Assembly (NCBI GenBank): GCA_035704555.1
Contig: DASSWT010000017.1
Span: forward strand, 1 to 6,717
Origin: Saccharospirillum sp035704555
Lineage (GTDB): Bacteria; Pseudomonadota; Gammaproteobacteria; Pseudomonadales; Natronospirillaceae
Length of the DNA stretch: 6,717 nt
Reading direction: 5' to 3'
The position numbers and the translations under genes were made by a program. How positions within the stretch are numbered: the stretch's first letter is position 1; each line of letters begins with the position of its first letter. A model generated the notes under the pieces. It saw only the letters and a program-made list of their open reading frames with translations, was not told where the DNA came from and did not search any database. Positions 1-6,010 of this stretch are shown piece after piece.

Positions 1-581
1 GCCGCCGCATCGACTGCTTGTGGCAAGTCGATGATCACCGGACCATAGGAATCGACCAGCACGTTGAACTCAGATAAGTCACCGTGAATAAGGCCTTCAT
101 TCAGCATCAGTTTTACGTAATGCATCATCAGCGCATGATCTTCCCGCGCCTGCTCCGGCGTCAGTACAACGTCGTCCAGGCGCGGAGCGACACCGCCCTC
201 GTCGTCTGTTACCAGCTCCATGATCATCACGCCGTCGATGCAGCCAAAAGGTTCCGGCACCCGCACACCCGCAGCCGCCAGCCGGTACAGGGCATCGACT
301 TCAGCATTCTGCCAGGTTTCTTCCTGTTGCTTGCGGCCAAAGCGCGAACCCTTTTCCATAGCGCGGGCGCGACGGGTGCTGCGCACCTTGCGCCCTTCGG
401 TGTATGTGGCTGCTTGTTTAAAGCTGCGTTTCTTTGCGTCTTTATAGACCTTGGCGCATCGAACTTCGTCGCCACAGCGGACCACAAACACGGCCGCTTC
501 CTTGCCACTCATTAACGCACTGATCACTTCATCAATGACGCCATCCTCAATCAGAGGTTGCAGGCGTGCGGGGGCTTTCAT
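1..581 (-). CDS. RIO-family serine protein kinase (PA4780-like), 3' end outside window
   Basis: Reading the minus strand from the ATG at 581 gives 193 codons, open to the left edge. The product is an atypical RIO-type kinase that would phosphorylate Ser/Thr in the cytoplasm; bacterial targets are poorly known. Visible landmarks are the nucleotide-binding stretch SGKEAAVF (25-32), the likely ATP-contacting Lys44 in CAKVYK, the Arg/Lys-rich flexible loop typical of RIO proteins (about 64-84), the catalytic loop HGDLSEFN (166-173, Asp168 and Asn173), and IDLPQ (184-188), where Asp185 replaces the DFG aspartate. From memory, relatives are about 280-300 residues, so roughly a third is missing. AGAGGA at 597-592 lies 10 bases before the ATG and supports this start. 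The gene begins 50 bases after the flavoprotein gene on the same strand and may share its transcript. The family is clear; the biological role is not. Confidence 0.93.
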   Translation of the reverse strand, partial: MKAPARLQPLIEDGVIDEVISALMSGKEAAVFVVRCGDEVRCAKVYKDAKKRSFKQAATYTEGRKVRSTRRARAMEKGSRFGRKQQEETWQNAEVDALYRLAAAGVRVPEPFGCIDGVMIMELVTDDEGGVAPRLDDVVLTPEQAREDHALMMHYVKLMLNEGLIHGDLSEFNVLVDSYGPVIIDLPQAVDAA

Positions 582-631
582 TCAGTTATGTTCCTCTTCC
601 AATCCTGTATGGATGTTCCGGGCGTGTGCAC

Positions 632-1837
632 TCAAAGATACTGCGCCGCGCAATGACCGCTGGCCCAGGCCCACTGGAAATTGTAGCCGCCCAGCCAGCC
701 GGTAACGTCCAGAACCTCACCAATAAAGTAGAGCCCCGGCACCGACTTTGCCTCAAACGTTTTTGACGATACTTCGTCGGTACTGACACCGCCGCGGGTG
801 ACTTCTGCCGTACGGTAACCTTCTGTGCCTGCAGGTACCAGCCTCCAGCGGTGCAAAACCTGACCCAGTGCTTCGGTATCGGCTTTGCTCAGATTTGCCA
901 GCGTGGTACTGCCCAGCGCCTGAACGGCCGGGTGATGGTCCAGCCAGGCCTGCACAAAACGCTTGGGGAGCAATTGCGACAGGGCGTTTTTCAGCTCCCC
1001 CTTGCGGCCCTCATTGCGCCACTGTGCCAGACAATCGGCAATGGCAACATCCGGTAAAAAGTCGATTTCGATCGACTCACCCGGCATCCAGTAATTCGAG
1101 ATCTGCAGCATGGCCGGGCCGCTCAGACCCTTGTGGGTAAACAACATGGCTTCACGAAACCGGGTATCGCCACAGGACACACTGACCGGCAGCGCAACGC
1201 CAGCCAGCGATTGCGCCAATGCCAGCAGCTCACCCGAGAGTGTAAACGGCACCAGCGAAGCGTCCCGGCGCACCACCTTAAGGCCAAATTGTCCGGCAAC
1301 CTGATAGCCAAAGCCCGTCGCACCCATGGTGGGAATCGACAGCCCACCGGTTGCTACAACCAGTGAAGGTGCCGCGACCAGCCCGCTGGAGGTCATCACC
1401 TGAAACCGGGTGTCGGGTTGTTCGGGCCGATGCTCAACCGACTCGACCTGGCACTGGGTGCGAATTTCAACGCCGGCTGCTTCGCACTCGGCCAGCAGTA
1501 TGGCCAGAATATCCTTTGAAGACCGGTCACAGAACAGTTGCCCCAAGGTCTTTTCATGAAACGCCAGATCGTATTTCTGCACCAGTGACAAGAAGTCGTA
1601 GGGCGTATAACGCTTCAGCGCCGATACGCAAAAATGCGGGTTGTGCGAGATAAAATGGGAGGGTTCCACCTGATAATTGGTAAAATTGCACCGGCCACCG
1701 CCGGACATCAGGATTTTCTTGCCAACCTTCTTGGTATGCTCAAGCAGCAGCATACGTTTGCCCCGATGCCCCGCTGCAGCGGCGCACATCAGGCCGGCGG
1801 CACCGCCACCGATGATCAGTCCATCGTACTGCTGCAT
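632..1837 (-). CDS. BaiN/HI0933 (YhiN-like) family FAD-dependent oxidoreductase
   Basis: A 401-residue flavoprotein, close to the usual length of about 390-420. The N-terminus has a Rossmann dinucleotide-binding motif, GGGAAG (10-15), followed by the family signature SGGGRCNFTN (45-54). Near the C-terminus GEVLD (373-377) and GGYNFQWAW (383-391) form the conserved FAD-contacting segment. The ATG at 1837 puts the Rossmann strand at residue 5, as in relatives, although no strong Shine-Dalgarno precedes it. It should be a cytoplasmic NAD(P)H/FAD oxidoreductase. Family members have been linked to bile-acid dehydrogenation (BaiN) in gut bacteria and to redox roles elsewhere, but the substrate in most proteobacteria is unknown and bile-acid chemistry should not be assumed here. 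It lies 51 bases after the diguanylate cyclase gene and 50 bases before the RIO kinase gene, all on the minus strand. Confidence 0.93.
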   Translation of the reverse strand: MQQYDGLIIGGGAAGLMCAAAAGHRGKRMLLLEHTKKVGKKILMSGGGRCNFTNYQVEPSHFISHNPHFCVSALKRYTPYDFLSLVQKYDLAFHEKTLGQLFCDRSSKDILAILLAECEAAGVEIRTQCQVESVEHRPEQPDTRFQVMTSSGLVAAPSLVVATGGLSIPTMGATGFGYQVAGQFGLKVVRRDASLVPFTLSGELLALAQSLAGVALPVSVSCGDTRFREAMLFTHKGLSGPAMLQISNYWMPGESIEIDFLPDVAIADCLAQWRNEGRKGELKNALSQLLPKRFVQAWLDHHPAVQALGSTTLANLSKADTEALGQVLHRWRLVPAGTEGYRTAEVTRGGVSTDEVSSKTFEAKSVPGLYFIGEVLDVTGWLGGYNFQWAWASGHCAAQYL

Positions 1838-1888
1838 ATCAGATCTGGGGTTCCCGTCGGGTCTGAAGTTTGGTTGGCACAGAGTGTA

Positions 1889-3049
1889 TCACAGCCCGGT
1901 AGCCGAGGATGCGGCGGCCACGACCCAGCGGTCCCGACCGCCATCTTTGGCACCGTATAGCGCGTCGTCAGCTCGCTGAATCAGGCTGTTCAGAGAATCA
2001 CCCGGCATCCAAGCTGCCACACCGGCGCTAAACGTCACCGACCCGTGCTCGAAATTACAAATGGACCATTCGGAGCGCAGCCGGGAAAGAAATGCATTCG
2101 CCTCCGCCTCAGGCCCGGGAATAATTGCCAGGAATTCCTCGCCCCCGGCCCGGCCTACCTGCCCTTTGGACGGCTCACAGCAGGCTCTCAACACCAGCGC
2201 AAACTGAACCAAGACGGTATCCCCGTAGAGATGGCCGTGCCGGTCATTGACCTTCTTGAAGTGATCCAGGTCGAGCATGATCAGTGAAAACGGCCGTTGC
2301 AGTGCCAGAGCCGCCATCACGCCCTGGTGAATGACCTTGTGGTTCAGTAAACCGGTCAGGCTGTCCTTGCGGGCCATGTCGGTCAGTCTTTTCGACAGCA
2401 CATTCGCCTTGTACAGTTCCTGATGAAAGCGACGCACATGGCCGAGAATGACAACGCTCACCAGAATGGCACCGGCGGAATAGCTGAACATCAGGTCGAT
2501 CAGGCGCGTCGCCGCATCCGGGTAGGGCACTATCCAGTGCGGAGCCCAAAGCTCAGCGAGCAGACAACCAACTGGAGAGATCAGCAGCAGTGCCAGCAGT
2601 CCCTTGCGCGAGCGACTTTCAGCGCTTTGCACCCCCACGGCATAGCTCACCAGCACCAGATACAGAATCAGCGTCGGCCCCTGGGAGCCGGCATTTAAAA
2701 ACCAGGTGGCGGGGGCATTGATCAGCGCCAGTATCACCAGCGAAATCGTTGTCGCAAGCTGGGTCCTGTCCCGCCAGCGGCCCAGCCACCATAACCCGAC
2801 CAGCACCGGTAGCGAAGCCATGTAAACGCCGACCAGCAACAATGGCGTGACTCCAAACAGACCATTAAACAGCGCCGCCGCCAACAAAAAGATGATGGCG
2901 GAAACGATCAGCATCAATTGCTGCTGTTTGAGCGTATCGGTATCGGACCCAAGCAACCACCGCACTGCACGGCGCAGGCCCAGCCTGCGTCGCCGGTCAG
3001 TTGGTTGGCTGCTTTTCGGTGAATCAGCGATCGGGGTGGTCGATGTCAT
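1889..3049 (-). CDS. Membrane-bound diguanylate cyclase (GGDEF domain)
   Basis: A 386-residue inner-membrane protein predicted to make cyclic di-GMP from two GTP. After a basic N-terminal cytoplasmic segment (about 1-40) there are six hydrophobic spans, roughly 44-64, 67-90, 98-118, 124-141, 148-168 and 185-204. They form an integral membrane sensor module that I cannot assign to a named family. A short helical linker leads to a complete GGDEF domain: DSLTGLLNH (229-237), the metal-binding MLDLDHFKKVND (258-269) and the active-site loop GGEEF (302-306). The site is intact, so activity is expected. The product-inhibition RxxD that often lies five residues before GGEEF is absent: positions 293-296 read PSKG. 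No EAL or HD-GYP domain follows. The ATG at 3049 leaves the whole membrane module intact but has no strong ribosome site nearby. The input signal cannot be inferred. Confidence 0.94.
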   Translation of the reverse strand: MTSTTPIADSPKSSQPTDRRRRLGLRRAVRWLLGSDTDTLKQQQLMLIVSAIIFLLAAALFNGLFGVTPLLLVGVYMASLPVLVGLWWLGRWRDRTQLATTISLVILALINAPATWFLNAGSQGPTLILYLVLVSYAVGVQSAESRSRKGLLALLLISPVGCLLAELWAPHWIVPYPDAATRLIDLMFSYSAGAILVSVVILGHVRRFHQELYKANVLSKRLTDMARKDSLTGLLNHKVIHQGVMAALALQRPFSLIMLDLDHFKKVNDRHGHLYGDTVLVQFALVLRACCEPSKGQVGRAGGEEFLAIIPGPEAEANAFLSRLRSEWSICNFEHGSVTFSAGVAAWMPGDSLNSLIQRADDALYGAKDGGRDRWVVAAASSATGL

Positions 3050-3108
3050 CAGGCATTACTCTGGGCTTCCATTCCTGGCATGGCCTACTGCGGGACAAAG
3101 GTGTTCAC

Positions 3109-3137
3109 AGTATGATCGTTTACCGGGCCGGTCGCAA
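3109..3137 (-). promoter_or_regulatory. Candidate sigma70-type promoter for the diguanylate cyclase gene
   Basis: On the minus strand, TTGCGA (3137-3132) and CATACT (3114-3109) are separated by 17 bases. They sit in the 114-base gap between arfB and the diguanylate cyclase gene, about 60 bases before the cyclase ATG. The match to consensus is moderate and there is no transcript evidence. If real, it would drive the cyclase and possibly the two genes after it. Confidence 0.35.
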
Positions 3138-3163
3138 AACCAATTACCCGTGTCGCCGGGCCT

Positions 3164-3577
3164 TCAGGGCTCGACTTTACCGCGCATGGCTTTGGTTTTA
3201 CCGCGTTGAACCTTTTTCTCCACCCGCCGGCGTTGCGAGCCTTTGGTAGGTTTGGTGGGTCGTCTTGCCTTTTCCTGCTTTACCGCCCCGCGAATCAGGT
3301 CAGCCAGGCGTTGCAGCGCATCGTCCTTGTTTTTCTCGAAGGTACGAAACCGTTGCGCCTTAATGACGATCACGCCATCTTTGGTGATCCGGTGGTCAGA
3401 CAGGGCCAGCAACCGCTCCTTATAAAAATCGGGCAAGGCGGTTCTGGGCACATCACAGCGCAGATGCACCGCTGAAGCGACTTTATTAACATTCTGGCCA
3501 CCGGCTCCCTGAGCCCGAATCTGGACAATATCGATCTCCCAGTCAGCCAGTGAGACGGCATTGGAAATTTGCAGCAT
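3164..3577 (-). CDS. arfB: Alternative ribosome-rescue factor B (peptidyl-tRNA hydrolase, YaeJ/ICT1 type)
   Basis: A 137-residue protein; E. coli ArfB is about 140. It frees ribosomes stalled on non-stop mRNA by placing a basic C-terminal tail in the empty mRNA channel and hydrolysing the peptidyl-tRNA ester. The catalytic GGQ lies in GAGGQNVNK (24-32), with Gln28 as the glutamine that release factors also use. The central stretch (YKERLLALS, then DGVIVIKAQ) matches E. coli YaeJ closely from memory. Residues from about 103 to the end form the Lys/Arg-rich tail, including the conserved KAMRGKV. The tail is complete, so the gene should be functional. AAGG at 3586-3583, five bases before the ATG at 3577, supports the start. 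An inverted-repeat element ends only 13 bases upstream, so the promoter must lie inside that element or beyond it, unless the gene is read from the LysR transcript. Confidence 0.96.
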   Translation of the reverse strand: MLQISNAVSLADWEIDIVQIRAQGAGGQNVNKVASAVHLRCDVPRTALPDFYKERLLALSDHRITKDGVIVIKAQRFRTFEKNKDDALQRLADLIRGAVKQEKARRPTKPTKGSQRRRVEKKVQRGKTKAMRGKVEP

Positions 3578-3590
3578 AGATACCTTGTGT

Positions 3591-3610
3591 AACTCGAGCT
3601 TCGGAGTTCG
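3591..3610 (+). repeat. Left terminal inverted repeat of the MITE-like element
   Basis: The sequence AACTCGAGCTTCGGAGTTCG is the reverse complement of 3915-3934 at 18 of 20 positions. It ends 13 bases upstream of the arfB start codon. Confidence 0.7.
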
Positions 3611-3651
3611 CGGTTAGCTATGTTGCCAGTCGCCCGCGACGCTGTACACAA

Positions 3652-3699
3652 CCGTCCTCTCTCCACCACTGAGGGAGAGAGTTAGAGAGAGGGGGACGG
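3652..3699 (-). repeat. REP-like purine/pyrimidine hairpin unit, copy 1
   Basis: On the minus strand this unit reads CCCTCTC-, CTCTCCC- and then GGAGAGAGG-type blocks. The arms 3652-3663 and 3685-3699 can pair over 12 bases with a three-base bulge. Alternatively, 3657-3664 pairs with 3674-3681 around a nine-base loop. Compared with copy 2 (3750-3790), 17 of 21 bases match over the double pyrimidine block, and the copies face opposite ways. Palindromes of this kind recur between genes in many proteobacterial genomes. Confidence 0.6.
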
Positions 3700-3749
3700 C
3701 ACAGCCGTTACTGCTGTGGTTTCGATTGGAATGCGGTGAAACCAGAAGT

Positions 3750-3790
3750 GAACCCTCTCCCCAGCCCTCTCCCGTGGGACGGGAGAGGGC
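3750..3790 (+). repeat. REP-like hairpin unit, copy 2 (strong stem-loop)
   Basis: The unit has two pyrimidine blocks followed by a purine block. Bases 3764-3774 and 3780-3790 form a perfect 11-bp GC-rich stem around the five-base loop TGGGA. No T-run follows on either strand, so it is not a standard intrinsic terminator, though it could stall polymerase or protect the 3' end of the LysR mRNA. It is inverted relative to copy 1 (3652-3699). Confidence 0.65.
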
Positions 3791-3914
3791 GCCGTTTGCT
3801 GGTAAAATGTAACCAGTGCCAATCGCTCGCACCACCGCACCCAACCGTCTGCTGCGGACTACCCCATAGAGGCATCACCGGTAGCCGACGCGGGCTAGTG
3901 CCCCTCCGTCGACC

Positions 3915-3934
3915 CGAACTCCGAAACTTGAGTT
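3915..3934 (-). repeat. Right terminal inverted repeat of the MITE-like element
   Basis: CGAACTCCGAAACTTGAGTT is the inverted partner of 3591-3610, with two mismatches. Its outer bases overlap the stop codon of the LysR gene (TAA, 3935-3933 on the minus strand). Confidence 0.7.
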
Positions 3935-4835
3935 AAACCATCGGAATCTCGGCCACTAAAAAGTCCACAGCGGCTCGTATTTTGGGAACCTGATATCGGG
4001 TCTTTTGGTACAGCAGATAGATCGCCATGCCCGGCTGCGTCGTAACTTGCAAGCCCGGAGACACCAGAACGGGGGCCAGTTCGCCGCGCGCCAGATAGGG
4101 TTTCATTACCCAGCCCGGCAGCATCAGTATGCCCTCACCCCGAACGGCACGCTCAAGTAGCCAGGGGCCCGCGTTGGAATAGGCCACTGCCGGGGCCGAT
4201 ACATCCTGCCAGCGGTCATCCAGTTCGCAAATCCAACGCGTTGGCCCCTGGGGCGTGCGGAAATACAGCCCTTTATGGTGTTTCAGCTCCAGCGGATGTG
4301 TTGGGGTGCCGTATCGCGCCAGATAGGCCGGTGCAGCCGCGGCTACAAAGTCGTTATTCATCAGTTTGATGGCGACGACCCGGGCGTCGGGCGCATAGCC
4401 GCCACGAATGGCGATATCGACCTCATCCCGGTCGAGCACGCTCAGTTCGTCGCTGAGCGTAATGTCCAGTTGCACGTCGGGGTAGCGCTGGGCAAACCGA
4501 TCCATCAACGGTAACAGAATCCGTTCACCAAAACCCACCATGGCACTGACTCGCAAGCGGCCCATGGGCTCGGTCTGATACAGACCTACGGCTTCATGCG
4601 TTGCATCCAGCTGCGCCAGCACCTCTACGATGTCCCGGTAATAGCGCTGGCCAATCTCAGTCAAACGCACCACCCGTGTCGACCGGGTCAGCAGGGTGGC
4701 ACCAAGATGCGCCTCCAGGTCCGCCACCCGGCGCGAGAGCGACGAGGGTGGCACTTTAAAATGCTCGGCGGCTCGCGAGAAGCTGCTCGTTTCAGCCACT
4801 TTCACGAAGTATTTAATGGCTCTTAACTGGTCCAT
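3933..4835 (-). CDS. LysR-family transcriptional regulator
   Basis: A 300-residue protein, the normal length for LysR regulators. The N-terminal winged helix-turn-helix spans about residues 3-62 (SFSRAAEHFKVPPSSLSRRV at 18-37 holds the DNA-reading helix), followed by a linker helix and then the periplasmic-binding-protein-like effector domain from GRLRVSA (92-98) to about 297. The GRLRVSA start and overall pattern suggest the CrgA/AaeR-like subgroup; the effector is unknown. The ATG at 4835 places the helix-turn-helix at the usual distance from the start, though the ribosome site is weak. It is divergent from the reductase gene at 4971, the classic layout for a LysR regulator and its target, and the 135 bases between them carry matching dyads. 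Its TAA stop lies on the edge of the downstream inverted-repeat element, so the last residues or the 3' end may have been altered by it. Confidence 0.94.
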   Translation of the reverse strand: MDQLRAIKYFVKVAETSSFSRAAEHFKVPPSSLSRRVADLEAHLGATLLTRSTRVVRLTEIGQRYYRDIVEVLAQLDATHEAVGLYQTEPMGRLRVSAMVGFGERILLPLMDRFAQRYPDVQLDITLSDELSVLDRDEVDIAIRGGYAPDARVVAIKLMNNDFVAAAAPAYLARYGTPTHPLELKHHKGLYFRTPQGPTRWICELDDRWQDVSAPAVAYSNAGPWLLERAVRGEGILMLPGWVMKPYLARGELAPVLVSPGLQVTTQPGMAIYLLYQKTRYQVPKIRAAVDFLVAEIPMV

Positions 4836-4862
4836 AACACCGACACGGCCTTTACTATTGCC

Positions 4863-4876
4863 TTTATGACAATAAA
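4863..4876. promoter_or_regulatory. Candidate LysR operator dyad 1
   Basis: TTTAT-GACA-ATAAA is a perfect inverted repeat with 5-bp arms and a 4-base centre, and it fits the T-N11-A rule. An overlapping dyad, TATTG-N9-CAATA (4856-4874), also contains T-N11-A. It lies in the gap between the regulator and the reductase. Confidence 0.5.
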
Positions 4877-4896
4877 TATTCGCCTATTTGGTGCTT

Positions 4897-4910
4897 TTTG
4901 TCATTACAAA
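4897..4910. promoter_or_regulatory. Candidate LysR operator dyad 2
   Basis: TTTGT-CATT-ACAAA has the same design as dyad 1 (5-bp arms, 4-base centre, T-N11-A). Its centre is 34 bases away, about three helical turns. TTGTCAT (4898-4904) is also the exact reverse complement of ATGACAA (4866-4872), linking the two sites. Confidence 0.5.
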
Positions 4911-4970
4911 GAGCGCAATAATAGGAGCAGAGACTGAATTCACCATCAATCAACACAGCGAGCTGACATC

Positions 4971-5966
4971 ATGAGCACTTTTACCGCCATTAATCTGATC
5001 AAACGGCCTTCCGGTCCCATCGGCCCCGACCTGTTCGAGGTCGTCCAAAAACCCGTACCAACCCCTGGCGACGGCGAGTTTCTGATTCGGCAGACACACA
5101 TGTCGCTGGACCCGGCCATGCTGGGCTGGATGTCGCCGGATACGGAAAGCTATATACCTCCGGTCAAGCTCGGCAGCGTGATGCGCTCGTCGGGTCTGGG
5201 CGAGGTTATTGAATCGAACCACCCTGACTTTTCAGTCGGCGACCGGGTTATGGGTATGTTTGGCTGGCAGGAGCTGGCCATCAGCAATGGTCAGGGGGTT
5301 AACAAGGTAGACGCATCATTGCCCGCCGACATGCTGCTGTCGATCTTTGCCCTGCCCGGTCTGACCGCGACCCAGGGGCTGTTCAACATTGGCAAACCCC
5401 AGGCCGGTGAAACCCTGGTCGTCTCGGGCGCGGCAGGGTCGGTGGGTTCTATTGTCGGGCAACTGGCAAAAGCCGATGGGTTGAAGGTGATTGGCGTGGT
5501 CGGCAGCGAGGAAAAAGCTGACTGGATCGTGAATGACCTGGGCTTCGACGGTGCCGTGAATTACAAAACCGATGATCTGGGCGCCAAACTCGACGCCCTG
5601 GTGCCCGACGGCATCGACCTCTATTTTGAAAATACCGGCGGCCCGATCCAGCACCGGGTGTTTGAACGCATGAATGCCCATGGGCGCATCATCGTCTGCG
5701 GCATGATCGCCGATTACACGGCACGTGAACCCAGCCCCGGCCCGAACTGGATGAACATCATCAAAAAACGCCTGCTGATTCAGGGCTTCACCATGCCCGA
5801 CCACCTGCACCAGGCACCGCAGCTGCTGGAAAAACTGACGCCTTATGTTCAGCAGGGCAAGATCAAATACCGGGCTCACACCCTGGAGGGGCTGGAATCC
5901 GCCATGACCGGTTTGAACCTGTTTTTCACCGGTGAAAATGAAGGCAAGCTCATCGTCAAACTGTAA
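4971..5966 (+). CDS. NADPH-dependent MDR-family alkenal/enone reductase (COG2130, CurA/PTGR-like)
   Basis: A 331-residue zinc-independent member of the medium-chain dehydrogenase/reductase superfamily. Relatives (leukotriene B4 12-hydroxydehydrogenase, plant 2-alkenal reductase, E. coli CurA) reduce the C=C bond of alpha,beta-unsaturated aldehydes and ketones with NADPH in the cytosol. The N-terminal GroES-like domain contains SLDP (45-48) and the family stretch around GSVMRSSGLGEV (68-79). The hinge LPGLTA (128-133) leads into the Rossmann domain with the glycine-rich SGAAGSVG (152-159). GSEEK (178-182) lies where relatives contact the NADPH 2'-phosphate. No structural zinc cysteine cluster is seen, as expected for this group. 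The ATG at 4971 fits the usual N-terminus, but only a weak GAG precedes it. The divergent LysR gene is the likely regulator, perhaps responding to an electrophile. The exact substrate is not predictable. Confidence 0.93.
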   Translation: MSTFTAINLIKRPSGPIGPDLFEVVQKPVPTPGDGEFLIRQTHMSLDPAMLGWMSPDTESYIPPVKLGSVMRSSGLGEVIESNHPDFSVGDRVMGMFGWQELAISNGQGVNKVDASLPADMLLSIFALPGLTATQGLFNIGKPQAGETLVVSGAAGSVGSIVGQLAKADGLKVIGVVGSEEKADWIVNDLGFDGAVNYKTDDLGAKLDALVPDGIDLYFENTGGPIQHRVFERMNAHGRIIVCGMIADYTAREPSPGPNWMNIIKKRLLIQGFTMPDHLHQAPQLLEKLTPYVQQGKIKYRAHTLEGLESAMTGLNLFFTGENEGKLIVKL

Positions 5967-5982
5967 CCGTCAAACCCGCTCA

Positions 5983-6005
5983 GGAGCCCGCATAGCGCGA
6001 GCTCC
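5983..6005. terminator. Possible bidirectional hairpin between convergent genes
   Basis: GGAGC (5983-5987) and GCTCC (6001-6005) can pair, with an inner CGC/GCG stem around ATA, in the 44-base gap between the convergent reductase and FMN-binding genes. There is no T-tract, so an intrinsic terminator is only a weak call based on position and structure. Confidence 0.3.
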
Positions 6006-6010
6006 GCTGA

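Larger units (their letters stand above)
3590..3935. mobile_element. MITE-like non-coding element bounded by inverted repeats
   Basis: This stretch between arfB and the LysR gene holds no convincing coding sequence. Its two ends are inverted copies of one 20-base sequence with 18 of 20 positions matching, and each outer edge has a TA (3590-3591 and 3934-3935), as IS630/mariner-type insertion would leave. Further in, GCCCGCG and neighbouring bases recur in inverted orientation at similar distances from the two ends. The interior carries two inverted CCCTCTCCC-type hairpin units and smaller hairpins at 3700-3718, 3799-3816 and 3876-3900. No transposase is present, so it would have to be mobilised in trans. 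One caution is that exact removal with one TA kept would leave the LysR frame without a stop, running about 73 residues across arfB. The insertion may therefore have been imprecise, or this is a structured repeat rather than a transposon. Confidence 0.55.
4836..4970. promoter_or_regulatory. Divergent LysR/reductase intergenic control region
   Basis: These 135 AT-rich bases separate the two divergent start codons. AATAAT at 4917-4922 is a good plus-strand -10 candidate for the reductase but lacks a matching -35, which fits an activator-dependent promoter. On the minus strand, ATGACA (4904-4899), 18 bases, then AATATT (4880-4875) is a weak candidate for the regulator. If transcription starts near 4929, the two dyads centre near -60 and -25, close to the usual LysR recognition and activation sites. 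The promoter positions are inference. Confidence 0.5.

Noticed and set aside
84..515. A 143-codon plus-strand open frame near the left edge
   Set aside because: It is antisense to the RIO kinase, whose catalytic motifs are clear on the minus strand.
3123..3162. Repeated CCGGGCC at 3123-3129 and 3156-3162 as a possible operator or terminator
   Set aside because: These are direct 7-base GC-rich repeats with no inverted pairing and no T-run, too weak to call in this base composition.
3591..3934. Integron attC site or cassette
   Set aside because: There is no consensus GTTRRRY core paired with its inverse at the ends, no cassette gene and no integrase; the end sequences do not fit an attC layout.
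3614..3936. Short open frames inside the intergenic element (3614-3844 minus, 3736-3936 plus)
   Set aside because: Their peptides, with stretches such as RPTGEGWGEG and PSPLPWDGRG, are the translations typically produced by CCCTCTCCC-type repeats and not real proteins.
4923..4966. AGGAG followed by an 11-codon frame (CTG to TGA) just before the reductase as a leader peptide
   Set aside because: It would need a CTG start, and the AGGAG has no ATG, GTG or TTG at a suitable distance; the match is probably chance.
5316..5879. A 187-codon open frame on the minus strand
   Set aside because: It lies wholly antisense to the well-supported reductase gene and its translation has no recognisable domain; it is a by-product of GC-rich codon use.
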